NCBI GenBank assembly: GCA_937862865.1
Contig: CALMFJ010000092.1
Span: 1 to 32,439, forward strand
Direction: 5' to 3'
DNA: 32,439 nucleotides
Origin: an uncultured Pseudomonadota bacterium
GTDB lineage: Bacteria > Desulfobacterota > Syntrophorhabdia > Syntrophorhabdales > Syntrophorhabdaceae
Shown: positions 1 to 7,888 of the stretch, in pieces
How positions within the stretch are numbered: the first letter of the stretch is position 1
How the letters are laid out: every line of letters starts with the position of its first letter
Made by a program: the position numbers and the translations under genes
The notes under the pieces: generated by a model
The model's database searches: none
What the model was told of the DNA's origin: nothing
What the model saw: the letters and a program-made list of their open reading frames with translations, nothing else

Positions 1-39
1 CTGTTCAGAATGACAATAGTAACAAACTGCAAGAAAAAC

Positions 40-90
40 AAAGCCTTGGGTCCCGAACACCCCGAGGGTGCCCGGCGCCGGGATGACGGT
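40..90 (-). repeat. REP-like palindromic repeat, copy 1
   Basis: The segment carries the CCTTGGGTCCCG start and the CCGGGATGACGG end that recur in this window at 10581-10618, 10666-10702 and 28844-28882. It is self-complementary around its GC-rich centre. It is somewhat longer and more diverged than the other copies. Confidence 0.5.
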
Positions 91-239
91 GAGAGTGTTA
101 AGCCGGCACCCGGGATACCGCCGCTTTGGATGCTGTCAAAGAATTTCTACACAACAGCCCGGCGCGCCGGATCGGCCGTAAACTCCCGGCCCGGCCGGGC
201 ATTTGGAACGGACAATTATGTATTTTGAGACATAAAAAG

Positions 240-253
240 GAACAAAATTGTTC
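240..253. promoter_or_regulatory. Putative enhancer (upstream activator) site
   Basis: GAACAAAATTGTTC is a perfect inverted repeat of 6+6 bases with a 2-base centre. It lies about 110-120 bp upstream of the -24 element of the sigma-54 promoter at 361, the usual distance for an enhancer-binding protein. Its core ACAAAATTG recurs twice (minus strand) in the promoter region of the sigma-54 activator gene at 12369-12420. Binding by that activator is inference. Confidence 0.5.
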
Positions 254-360
254 AATGTCCGTGTTCTCTTTTGTGTGCGTTTGCGGGACCGAATTGCTTG
301 AACTCCGAAAATACCCCTCATTTTGCCGCGAAAAACCCGTTTTTGCAGGTCAGGCCCCAT

Positions 361-376
361 TGGCATCTCTTTTGCT
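361..376 (+). promoter_or_regulatory. Sigma-54 (-24/-12) promoter
   Basis: TGGCATCTCTTTTGCT fits the consensus TGGCAYRNNNNTTGCW at all defined positions but one. The invariant GG and GC are 12 bp apart. A transcript starting near 387 would have a leader of about 50 nt before the ATG at 439. No competing sigma-70 pair was obvious in the same stretch. Confidence 0.72.
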
Positions 377-438
377 ATTATAGAGGGCATGAGTTACTAC
401 TGCAGCCATCGACAGCGTTACTAAATGGATAGGTAAAT

Positions 439-2271
439 ATGAGACTTTCAGAGAAATTCAAGCAAACCGCACCGGACGTCAGGATAATCGAACAAGAGGA
501 AAAAAAGGAAATGTACAGTCATGATATCGGGGACGTCCCCACGATCATGACGAACAGCCTTTTCAAGGTCCAGCCGGACTTTGTCGTCCAGCCGAAGACC
601 GTGGACGAGATAAAGCAGGTCCTCGCGTTCGCCAATGAGAACAGGGTCCCGGTCATACCGCGGGGCGCGGCGTCCTGGGGTTTCGGCGGGGTCATCCCGA
701 CCAATTCCGGCATCGTCGTCGACCTGTCCCCGTTCCGGAAGGTCCTGTACCTCAACAGGGGCCAGAAAACGGTCACCGTCGAGGCGGGCGCCCGCTGGGC
801 CGATATCGATATCCTTGCCAAGAAGGAAGGGCTGTGCCTGATGACGTACCCTTCCAGCAAGTTCTCGACGGTCGGCGGCTGGATCGCCACGGGCGGCTAC
901 GGGATAAACAGCCTCCGGTACGGCCACCTGTCGGCCCAGATCGTGTCGATGACGGTCGTGACAGCGCTCGGGGAAGCGAAGAAGCTCACGCCTACCGATC
1001 CTGAATTTGCGTACTACGTTTCCACAGAAGGCCTTTTCGGCATCATCGTCGAGGTCAACCTGAAACTGCGCGACGTGCCGGATGCGTCCTGCCCGCACCT
1101 CTTTTATTTCGGGACCGACACGGATGCCTTTGCGTTTATCGAAAAATTCATGGCTTCCGGGCAGGCCGACAGGCTTCGCCCGAACGTGATAAGGTTCCTC
1201 GACGCAAATCACCTGGACGATATCAATAAGATCATGCATCTTCAGGAATTCAAGAAAAGCCCGGCCGTTCTCATCGAGTTCGGCAGCACCGTGGACGACG
1301 CGGCGTTCATGAAGCTCGTCCGGGAAAACTTTGAGGTCGAAGAGGCCCCGAAATACGTGGCGAGCTATCTCTGGAACGAGCGCCTCTTCGGGATGAAGAC
1401 GAAGCGGCTCGGCCCCACGATCCTGGCGAGCGAGAACATCATCCCGATCGGCTCCGCAGCGAAATTCATCGAAAGGGCGAAAAAGCTCGGGTCTCATTTC
1501 GGCGTTGAGATATTTGTGGATTCGTATATACTCGATGCAAAAAAAGCGCTCATCATGACGAACTTCCTGTGCGATTCGCGCAAGTTCAAGTACTATATAG
1601 ATCTGCCCCTCACGATGATCCTGACGAAGGCGGCCGTCGCCAGCGGTGCGGAACCTTACGGCCTCGGCATCTGGAACGCGGGGTTTATCAATTACCTCTA
1701 CAGCGGCAAACAGAAGAAAGAATTACAGGCCTACAAGACCAGGGTCGACCCGAACAGCATCATGAACCCCGGCAAGTTCTTCCGGGTCAAGTCAATTTTG
1801 TTCAACCCGTTCATCCTGAATTTCGGGGTCGGCACGCTCAGCTTTTTCTCGCCTGTTCTCGGGAAGCTGGCAACCGCTTTCTTCGGTAAGGTGAAAAAGG
1901 TTGACGACCTCGATTTCGAGCTGATGACCCACGCCTGCGCGAAGTGCGGGAACTGCATCGCTGTTTGCCCGGCATATCTCGTGACCGGCAATGAAGAAAT
2001 GACAGCCAAGGGAAAGATAGCGCTGGCAAAGAAGCTGATCGAGGGCAAACCGATAACGAAAGAGGAGGCGGAAAAGGTCTTCATGTGCATGCATTGCCGG
2101 GCATGTGAGGAGATCTGCCAGACGAACCTCGAGCTCATGAACCTCTGGGACGCCCTGGAAAAAAGGATAGAAGCTATTACCGGCGGGCGGCCGGCGGAGA
2201 AGATCGACGAGTTCATCAAGAAGGTCGACGCGAGCTCGGATTACTGGGAAATGGTCGAAAGGAACAATTGA
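439..2271 (+). CDS. FAD-linked oxidase fused to a 2x[4Fe-4S] C-terminal domain (GlcD/GlcF-like)
   Basis: The 610-aa protein begins with a PCMH-type FAD-binding fold (about residues 45-220, with PRGAASWGFGGV and STVGGWIATGGYG), followed by a FAD-oxidase C-terminal domain ending near SIMNPGKFF. Residues 500-510 (CAKCGNCIAVC) and 550-560 (CMHCRACEEIC) are two ferredoxin-type cluster motifs. The family oxidises 2-hydroxy acids such as glycolate, D-lactate or D-2-hydroxyglutarate and passes electrons through Fe-S clusters. The substrate cannot be read from sequence. It is first in a tight + strand operon with three glutamate-synthase-type genes, so it may feed or accept electrons for that complex (inference). 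The ATG at 439 has only a weak ribosome site. Confidence 0.85.
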   Translation: MRLSEKFKQTAPDVRIIEQEEKKEMYSHDIGDVPTIMTNSLFKVQPDFVVQPKTVDEIKQVLAFANENRVPVIPRGAASWGFGGVIPTNSGIVVDLSPFRKVLYLNRGQKTVTVEAGARWADIDILAKKEGLCLMTYPSSKFSTVGGWIATGGYGINSLRYGHLSAQIVSMTVVTALGEAKKLTPTDPEFAYYVSTEGLFGIIVEVNLKLRDVPDASCPHLFYFGTDTDAFAFIEKFMASGQADRLRPNVIRFLDANHLDDINKIMHLQEFKKSPAVLIEFGSTVDDAAFMKLVRENFEVEEAPKYVASYLWNERLFGMKTKRLGPTILASENIIPIGSAAKFIERAKKLGSHFGVEIFVDSYILDAKKALIMTNFLCDSRKFKYYIDLPLTMILTKAAVASGAEPYGLGIWNAGFINYLYSGKQKKELQAYKTRVDPNSIMNPGKFFRVKSILFNPFILNFGVGTLSFFSPVLGKLATAFFGKVKKVDDLDFELMTHACAKCGNCIAVCPAYLVTGNEEMTAKGKIALAKKLIEGKPITKEEAEKVFMCMHCRACEEICQTNLELMNLWDALEKRIEAITGGRPAEKIDEFIKKVDASSDYWEMVERNN

Positions 2272-2295
2272 AAATACATAAGGTCGGGAACGGAC

Positions 2296-3708
2296 ATGCC
2301 AAAAAAATATCACATCGAGACAAAGATCACACCCCTCGAACTGGATTTCATTTATAAGTTCAGGATAGAACGGGGGGAGAACTGCATCAATTGCGGAAAG
2401 TGCACGAAGGTTTGCATCTATGAGGTGCACAGGCGCGGGCGTGACGGCGATCCCCGCAAGATGGCGCAGCCGGGCACGGTGAGCTGCCGCAACTGCTTCC
2501 GGTGCATCCAGGAGTGCCCCCGCGGCGCGCTCGAGAAGTCCCTCGACCGGGACTTCCTCAACATCGGCGGGTCCTACTGGAAGCCGGACATGTTCGTAAC
2601 CCTCTGGAAGCAGGCGGAGGACGGCAAGGTGCCGGTCACCGGTGCCGGTTACCGCGGCCCGTTCACGGGGCCCGGGTTCGACGGGATGTGGACGGACATG
2701 TCCGAGATCGTCCGCCCGACACGCGACGGCATCCATGGCAGGGAGTATATCAGCACGTCCGTTGAACTGGGCAGGAAACTCAACCACCTCGTTTTTGACG
2801 AGAATGCGCAGCTGGTGTCGAAGACGCACCCGACGGTCGACATCCCCATACCCATCGTTTTCGACTTCGTGCACGAAAAGCTGGCCCCCAACGTGAAGGC
2901 CGGTATCGTCAAGGCGGCGGCAAAATTGAACACGTTCGTCGTACTGTCGGCAAACGACATCACGCCCGACATGAAAGGCGACATAAAGAACATCATTCCC
3001 GTTGTACCGTATAAGGACATCGACGCGAACCAGGACCTTGTCCGGTCGGTCAGGGCCGTGGCCTTCGAGCATGACGGGGAGCTCGAAAAATCGCTCCCGG
3101 CTGTTATAGAAAAGGTCAAGAAACTCGGAAATGTCCTGACGATCGTCCGTATCCCCGCGACACGCTCCGTGGAGGATACGGTCCTTAAGCTTGCACAGAC
3201 CGGCGCGGAGATCATACACGTAATCGCCGACTACCGTGGTACGGAGATAAACACGGCCGGCGGAGAAAAACCCCTTCTTTCACGTGATGTGATCCGCGCC
3301 GTCCATCTCAAACTCGTCGACGAAAGGGTCCGCGATGAAGTGACCATACTTTTCTCGGGCGGGATCGCGATGGCGGAGCATGTGCCCAAGGCGATGATAT
3401 GCGGCGCGGACCTTACGGCCATCGATATTCCCCTCCTGATCGCGATCGGTACGAGGCTGTACGAAGAGCCGGAAAAGATCCTTGTCTTTGCCGAAGGGGT
3501 CGAGTCCCTGAGCGTGAACACGGTGACACAGAGGATGGTCAACCTGATGGGGGCCTGGCACTCCCAGCTTCTCGAGGTCATGGGCGCCATGGGGATCCGC
3601 GAGGCGCGGCGCCTGCGCGGGGAGACGGGCAGGGCCATCTTTTATGAAGAGATAGATGCCGATACATTCGGAAAATTATTTAAAAAAAGTGAGACGGTAA
3701 GCCTATGA
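2296..3708 (+). CDS. Ferredoxin-domain protein with degenerate glutamate synthase barrel
   Basis: The 470-aa protein starts with two cluster motifs (CINCGKCTKVC and CRNCFRCIQEC, about residues 32-75). The rest aligns in order with the FMN barrel of the next gene: both have RDxMTLIASGG-like strands (here RDEVTILFSGG) and a similar C-terminal MVNLMGAWHSQLLEVMGAMG helix. The FMN loop (GGYGGTGAAP in the paralog) is absent, as is the cysteine cluster after it, so this copy probably cannot bind FMN or the 3Fe-4S centre. It looks like a catalytically dead paralog kept as an electron-transfer or structural subunit (inference). It lies 24 bp after the oxidase gene and overlaps the next gene by 4 bp (ATGA), implying translational coupling. 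Confidence 0.75.
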   Translation: MPKKYHIETKITPLELDFIYKFRIERGENCINCGKCTKVCIYEVHRRGRDGDPRKMAQPGTVSCRNCFRCIQECPRGALEKSLDRDFLNIGGSYWKPDMFVTLWKQAEDGKVPVTGAGYRGPFTGPGFDGMWTDMSEIVRPTRDGIHGREYISTSVELGRKLNHLVFDENAQLVSKTHPTVDIPIPIVFDFVHEKLAPNVKAGIVKAAAKLNTFVVLSANDITPDMKGDIKNIIPVVPYKDIDANQDLVRSVRAVAFEHDGELEKSLPAVIEKVKKLGNVLTIVRIPATRSVEDTVLKLAQTGAEIIHVIADYRGTEINTAGGEKPLLSRDVIRAVHLKLVDERVRDEVTILFSGGIAMAEHVPKAMICGADLTAIDIPLLIAIGTRLYEEPEKILVFAEGVESLSVNTVTQRMVNLMGAWHSQLLEVMGAMGIREARRLRGETGRAIFYEEIDADTFGKLFKKSETVSL

Positions 3709-5186
3709 AACCATCAACCGTACAGATCAAACCCATGCCGTCCCGGTTCAAACACCAGGTGCCGAAGTACAAGGTGACGCGGTCGAACGCGTGCATCAAC
3801 TGCAGCACATGCGCAAAGTCATGCCCGTACGGGGTCCATGAAAGGCTCGAGGGCCACAACAAGGTGCGCCCCCCGATCGATTACAGGTGCATCGGCTTTG
3901 AATGCGCGAAGAACGATTTCTACTGCGTCGACAAATGCCCGCGGAACGCCCTTTCCGTTTCGCTCAACCCGATGTACGAGACGCTGGGCGATTACCGCTG
4001 GACCGCGGACATGATCACGGGAACGTGGATCATGGCGGAGACGGGGTACCCCCCGGAACGCACCGACCTTGAATATAACGTGGGCAATTCGGGCGGGGGT
4101 TTTGACAAGCTCCGGCTCAAACTCCCGGCGGGCCGCCCAAAGATCGACAGGTTCGAGGTATCCACCGAGATACCGCTCAACAGGCGTAACGACGGCCGTG
4201 CCGATATCGTGATATCGACGCCCGTCTACGGGGGCGGAATGTCGTTCGGCTCGGTGAGCCTCGCCACGATGGTCTCCAAGGCGCACAACGCCGCGATCTG
4301 GAACACGTTCACGTGCACGGGCGAAGGCGGCTATCCCGAGATGCTCAAACCCTATGACGACCATGTCATAACGCAGGTGGCGACCGGGCTCTTCGGCGTG
4401 CGCGAAGAGACGATACAGCGCGTCAACATCGTTGAGTTCAAATATGCCCAGGGCGCAAAACCGGGCCTCGGCGGGCACCTGCTCGGCGAGAAGAACACCG
4501 AGAGCGTCGCCCGGATGCGCGAGGCGGTGAAGGGCTCGCCGCTCTTTTCCCCCTTCCCGTTCCACAGCGTCTATTCGATCGAAGACCACAAGAAGCACAT
4601 CGACTGGATCAAGGAGATCAACCCGAAGGCCCTCATATCGGTCAAGGTTTCGACCCCGAACGACGTGGACATGGTCGCTGTCGGTTCCTACTACGCCGGC
4701 GCCCATATCATCCACATCGACGGCGGGTACGGCGGCACGGGCGCGGCGCCGGACATCGCGAAGAAGAACATCGCGATGCCGATCGAGTACGCGATCACGA
4801 AGGTCCACAATTTCCTGAAAGAGGAAGGTGTGCGTGATCAGATGACACTCATTGCATCGGGAGGCGTCAGGTCTGCCCACGACCTCGCGAAAGCAATTTG
4901 CCTCGGTGCGGACGGCTGCGTCATCGGCACCGCCGAAATGGTCTCCCTGGAATGCGTCCGGTGCGGGAATTGCGAATCCGGGCGCGGGTGCGCGCGGGGC
5001 ATCGCGTCGACGGACTCGGTCCTTGCCGACCTCTTCAACGAGGAATGGGCGACCCAGCGGCTCACAAACATGTACCATGCCTGGAATGTCCAGCTCGTGG
5101 AGATATTGCAGAAGTTCGGGATGAGGAGCGTGCGCGAGCTTGTCGGGCGCACCGACCTTTTGGAACACATAGACTACAGCAAATAA
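3705..5186 (+). CDS. Glutamate synthase FMN/Fe-S subunit (archaeal-type, stand-alone)
   Basis: The 493-aa protein has an N-terminal ferredoxin-like region (CINCSTCAKSC, then a second Cys set ending in VDKCPRNAL), then the glutamate synthase barrel. Visible family features are GGMSFGSVS, GEGGYPEM, KPGLGGHLLG, the FMN-binding HIDGGYGGTGAAPD and LIASGGVRSAHD, and a C-x2-C-x2-C-x5-C cluster (CVRCGNCESGRGC) where classical GltB has its 3Fe-4S ligands. This barrel converts 2-oxoglutarate and ammonia, channelled from the glutaminase, to glutamate. The domain is about a third of the length of classical GltB because the glutaminase and GXGXG parts are on the next gene. The ATG overlaps the previous stop as ATGA. 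No GltD-type NAD(P)H subunit is in the window. Confidence 0.88.
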   Translation: MKPSTVQIKPMPSRFKHQVPKYKVTRSNACINCSTCAKSCPYGVHERLEGHNKVRPPIDYRCIGFECAKNDFYCVDKCPRNALSVSLNPMYETLGDYRWTADMITGTWIMAETGYPPERTDLEYNVGNSGGGFDKLRLKLPAGRPKIDRFEVSTEIPLNRRNDGRADIVISTPVYGGGMSFGSVSLATMVSKAHNAAIWNTFTCTGEGGYPEMLKPYDDHVITQVATGLFGVREETIQRVNIVEFKYAQGAKPGLGGHLLGEKNTESVARMREAVKGSPLFSPFPFHSVYSIEDHKKHIDWIKEINPKALISVKVSTPNDVDMVAVGSYYAGAHIIHIDGGYGGTGAAPDIAKKNIAMPIEYAITKVHNFLKEEGVRDQMTLIASGGVRSAHDLAKAICLGADGCVIGTAEMVSLECVRCGNCESGRGCARGIASTDSVLADLFNEEWATQRLTNMYHAWNVQLVEILQKFGMRSVRELVGRTDLLEHIDYSK

Positions 5187-5200
5187 ACGGGGTAACGCCA

Positions 5201-7828
5201 ATGACGGACAATGCCGAAAAAATATTACGTTCACGGGCCGGGATATTAGCTGAGGTACCCGCGCTTGCGCCCAATACGGAAGAAGAGGGCGGGTGCGGTG
5301 TCACCGGTTTTATCAGTTCTATCCCCGTGACGGGAAAGAACATCTTCGAGCCCTCGGTGCAGATGCATAACAGGGGCAACGGAAAGGGAGGCGGGATCGG
5401 TGCTGTCGGTTTCGTCCCCGAGGCCATGGGTGTGTCGCAGCAGGTCCTTCGGGACGACTACATGCTCCACATCGCCCTTCTCGACCCGTCCGTGCGCGGC
5501 GAGATAGAGAGCGCGTTCATCAAGCCGTACTTCACGGTGGACAAGGAAGAGAAGCTCGATACCATCGACGACCACCGCGCGATCGGGCTCGATGTGAAGC
5601 CGCCCGATATCGTGCGGTACTTCGTGCGGGTCAAAGACGACGTTCTCGACCCCTTCATCGAGAAGAACGGTTTTTCGGCACTCGACCGCCGTGATGCCGA
5701 GGACGAGTTTGTCTACCAGAACAGCTTCAGGATAAACACGCAGTATTACGCGTCGCTCGGCGAGAAGAAGGCGTTCGTCATGTCCCACGGCAGGAACATG
5801 ATGATCCTGAAGATAGTCGGTTACGCAGAAAATGTTGTCAGATATTACAAGCTCGACGATTTCAAGGCGCACGCATGGCTCGCGCACCAGCGCTACCCCA
5901 CGCGCGGGCGTGTCTGGCATCCCGGCGGGTGCCACCCTTTCAGCGCCCTCAACGAGGCCCTGGTGCACAACGGCGACTTCGCGAACTATCAGTCCGTGAA
6001 CGAATACCTGAAGCAGCGCAACTACTTTCCCCTGTTCCTGACGGACACGGAAGAGGCGGCGCTTCTTCTCGACCTGTGGAGCAGGGTCTACAAATACCCC
6101 CTCGAGTACCTCATCGAGGCGATGGCGCCGACGTCGGAGATGGACTTCGACATGCTGCCCGCCGACAAGCAGGCGCTGTACAAGGCCATCCAGACCCACC
6201 ACGTCAACGCCTCGCCTGACGGGCCGTGGTTCTTCATCATCGCGCGCAACGACGTCAGGAACGGCCAGTTCCAGCTGATAGGCATCACGGACACCGCGAT
6301 GCTCCGCCCGCAGGTCTTTGCCCTGCAGGAGGGCGACGTTCAGATAGGCCTCATATGCTCGGAGAAACAGGCGATCGACGCGACGCTGATCTCGCTCGAA
6401 CGCGAGGACGCCCGCTTCCGGCCGATCGCGGACAAATACTGGAACGCCCGCGGCGGCAGCTACACGGACGGCGGCGCATTCATCTTCAGCCTGAAAGATA
6501 CCGGGAACGGGATGAAGCTTATATGCACGGATAAATTCGGCAAGGTCATCGAGACCCCGAAGGACAAGCAGATCTGCGATGTCGCGAAACCCGTCGAAAT
6601 CGGCGGCAGTTTCGCAAAAGCCGATGACCTGAGCGCGCTCTTTTCAACGAGCGACAGCTCTTTCATTCCCGAAAAGCTCTTTGCGTTCGTCAGGGACAAC
6701 ATCACCGGTTTCAGCCCCGACGACCTGCGGCGTTCAATAGAGGAGATAAGAAAATACGCCGAAAAGGGCGACGCATGCCAACAGGCGGCGATCGAGGCGT
6801 TGACGCGGCTTGCGGACCTCAGGTTCAATACCGGCTCCATAAAAAGAAGCTCACTCCAGCACCTTGTGAAGATCGCCCTGGATTCCATCCTCGACACCGT
6901 CCCGATCATAACCGGTCCGGGCAGCGGCCTTTTCAGCCGCATCGATTTCGAGACGAGGCGCGACGTCCGCGCACCGCTGGGAGATGAAAAGGTGCTCGTC
7001 ATCGACGCGGAGCATTTCGAGCCCGAGGGCGACGACTGCGACGCGGTGACCATCGTCAGGGCGTTCAAGCTCGGCTGGAGGCGGTTCATCGTCTATAAGT
7101 ACCGCGGCCAGCGTTTTACGGGCTGCGGGTTCGGGCCGTCAACCGAAGACGTGAGGATCGACGTGTACGGCTCATCCGGCGATTACCTTGCGTCCGGAAT
7201 TGACGGGATGGAGATCTACGTCCACGGCAACGCGCAGGACCAGCTCTGCCAGATCATGAAGGACGGGAAACTCGTCGTCTTCGGCGACGTCGGCCAGACA
7301 TTCATGTACGGCGCCAAGGGCGGGGCCGCCTACATCATGGGCAACGCGGCGGGCAGGCCGCTCATCAACGCGGTCGGAAGGCCCCGGGTCGTCATCAACG
7401 GAACGGCGCTCGACTACCTCGCCGAGTCCTTCATGGCGGGCGACCCGTTGAACGGCGGCGGCTTTGTTATCTTAAACGGGATCGGCTTCAACGACGAGGA
7501 CGGTTCCATTACGGAATATGACACGCCGTATCCCGGGTCGAACATCTTCTCTCTCGCGTCCGGCGGCGCGATATATGTCCGCGACCCGCGGAAAAAACTG
7601 GTCGACGAGCAGTTGAACGGCGGGGAGTACGCCCCGCTTACCGACGCGGACTGGGGACTGATCGAATCATACCTGCAAGAGAACGAAAAGCTCTTCGGCA
7701 TTACGATAGGCAGGCTGCTCACGGTCGACGGCACGAAGAAAGACCCGAAGGACGTCTACAGGAAGATACGGCCGCTGAAGGCCCCGGCCGTTAAGAAAGA
7801 CAATGACGGCTTAAGTGAAACGTGTTAG
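5201..7828 (+). CDS. Glutamate synthase glutaminase (class II) - GXGXG fusion subunit
   Basis: I place the start at ATG 5201, not 4898 as in the ORF track, because the upstream 101 codons overlap the previous gene and the homology begins after 5201. The product is 875 aa. Cys32 in EEGGCGVTGF is the expected N-terminal nucleophile after removal of a 31-residue propeptide, as in GltB. RYPTRGRVWHPGGCHPF, LVHNGDFANY and DTEEAALLLDLW follow the class II amidotransferase pattern (to about residue 400). Residues about 597-785 form the GXGXG beta-helix (IYVHGNAQDQ, GDVGQTFMYGAKGGAAYIMGN). The fusion omits the FMN barrel, which is the previous gene. It should release ammonia from glutamine and channel it to that barrel. 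The gap to the previous gene is 14 bp. Confidence 0.88.
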   Translation: MTDNAEKILRSRAGILAEVPALAPNTEEEGGCGVTGFISSIPVTGKNIFEPSVQMHNRGNGKGGGIGAVGFVPEAMGVSQQVLRDDYMLHIALLDPSVRGEIESAFIKPYFTVDKEEKLDTIDDHRAIGLDVKPPDIVRYFVRVKDDVLDPFIEKNGFSALDRRDAEDEFVYQNSFRINTQYYASLGEKKAFVMSHGRNMMILKIVGYAENVVRYYKLDDFKAHAWLAHQRYPTRGRVWHPGGCHPFSALNEALVHNGDFANYQSVNEYLKQRNYFPLFLTDTEEAALLLDLWSRVYKYPLEYLIEAMAPTSEMDFDMLPADKQALYKAIQTHHVNASPDGPWFFIIARNDVRNGQFQLIGITDTAMLRPQVFALQEGDVQIGLICSEKQAIDATLISLEREDARFRPIADKYWNARGGSYTDGGAFIFSLKDTGNGMKLICTDKFGKVIETPKDKQICDVAKPVEIGGSFAKADDLSALFSTSDSSFIPEKLFAFVRDNITGFSPDDLRRSIEEIRKYAEKGDACQQAAIEALTRLADLRFNTGSIKRSSLQHLVKIALDSILDTVPIITGPGSGLFSRIDFETRRDVRAPLGDEKVLVIDAEHFEPEGDDCDAVTIVRAFKLGWRRFIVYKYRGQRFTGCGFGPSTEDVRIDVYGSSGDYLASGIDGMEIYVHGNAQDQLCQIMKDGKLVVFGDVGQTFMYGAKGGAAYIMGNAAGRPLINAVGRPRVVINGTALDYLAESFMAGDPLNGGGFVILNGIGFNDEDGSITEYDTPYPGSNIFSLASGGAIYVRDPRKKLVDEQLNGGEYAPLTDADWGLIESYLQENEKLFGITIGRLLTVDGTKKDPKDVYRKIRPLKAPAVKKDNDGLSETC

Positions 7829-7888
7829 TATGTGTACCCTGAAAAAGCCGTCCCGGCACCGGGCCGGCCGCAGCACCGGCGGTGAGTT

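Larger units (their letters stand above)
1..438. other. Non-coding leader region of the glutamate synthase operon
   Basis: No convincing gene is seen here; the short ORFs in the track lack ribosome sites and family resemblance. The stretch holds a REP-like palindrome near its left end (about 40-90), a GC-rich self-complementary stretch around 190-200, a perfect GAACAA-N2-TTGTTC palindrome at 240-253, and a sigma-54 promoter at 361-376. It is best read as a long regulatory region for the operon beginning at 439. Confidence 0.7.

Noticed and set aside
1793-1801. A further CAATTTTGT (ACAAAATTG) motif
   Set aside because: It lies in the middle of the oxidoreductase coding sequence away from any promoter, so it is taken as chance and noted as a caution for the operator hypothesis.
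4898-5200. 101-codon N-terminal extension of the glutaminase ORF
   Set aside because: It overlaps the preceding gene in another frame; the class II amidotransferase propeptide and Cys32 fit the ATG at 5201.
448-5234. Long minus-strand ORFs (448-1497, 1792-3219, 3819-5234) opposite the glutamate synthase operon
   Set aside because: They are Arg/Asp/His-rich shadows of GC-rich coding DNA on the other strand, with no ribosome sites or motifs.
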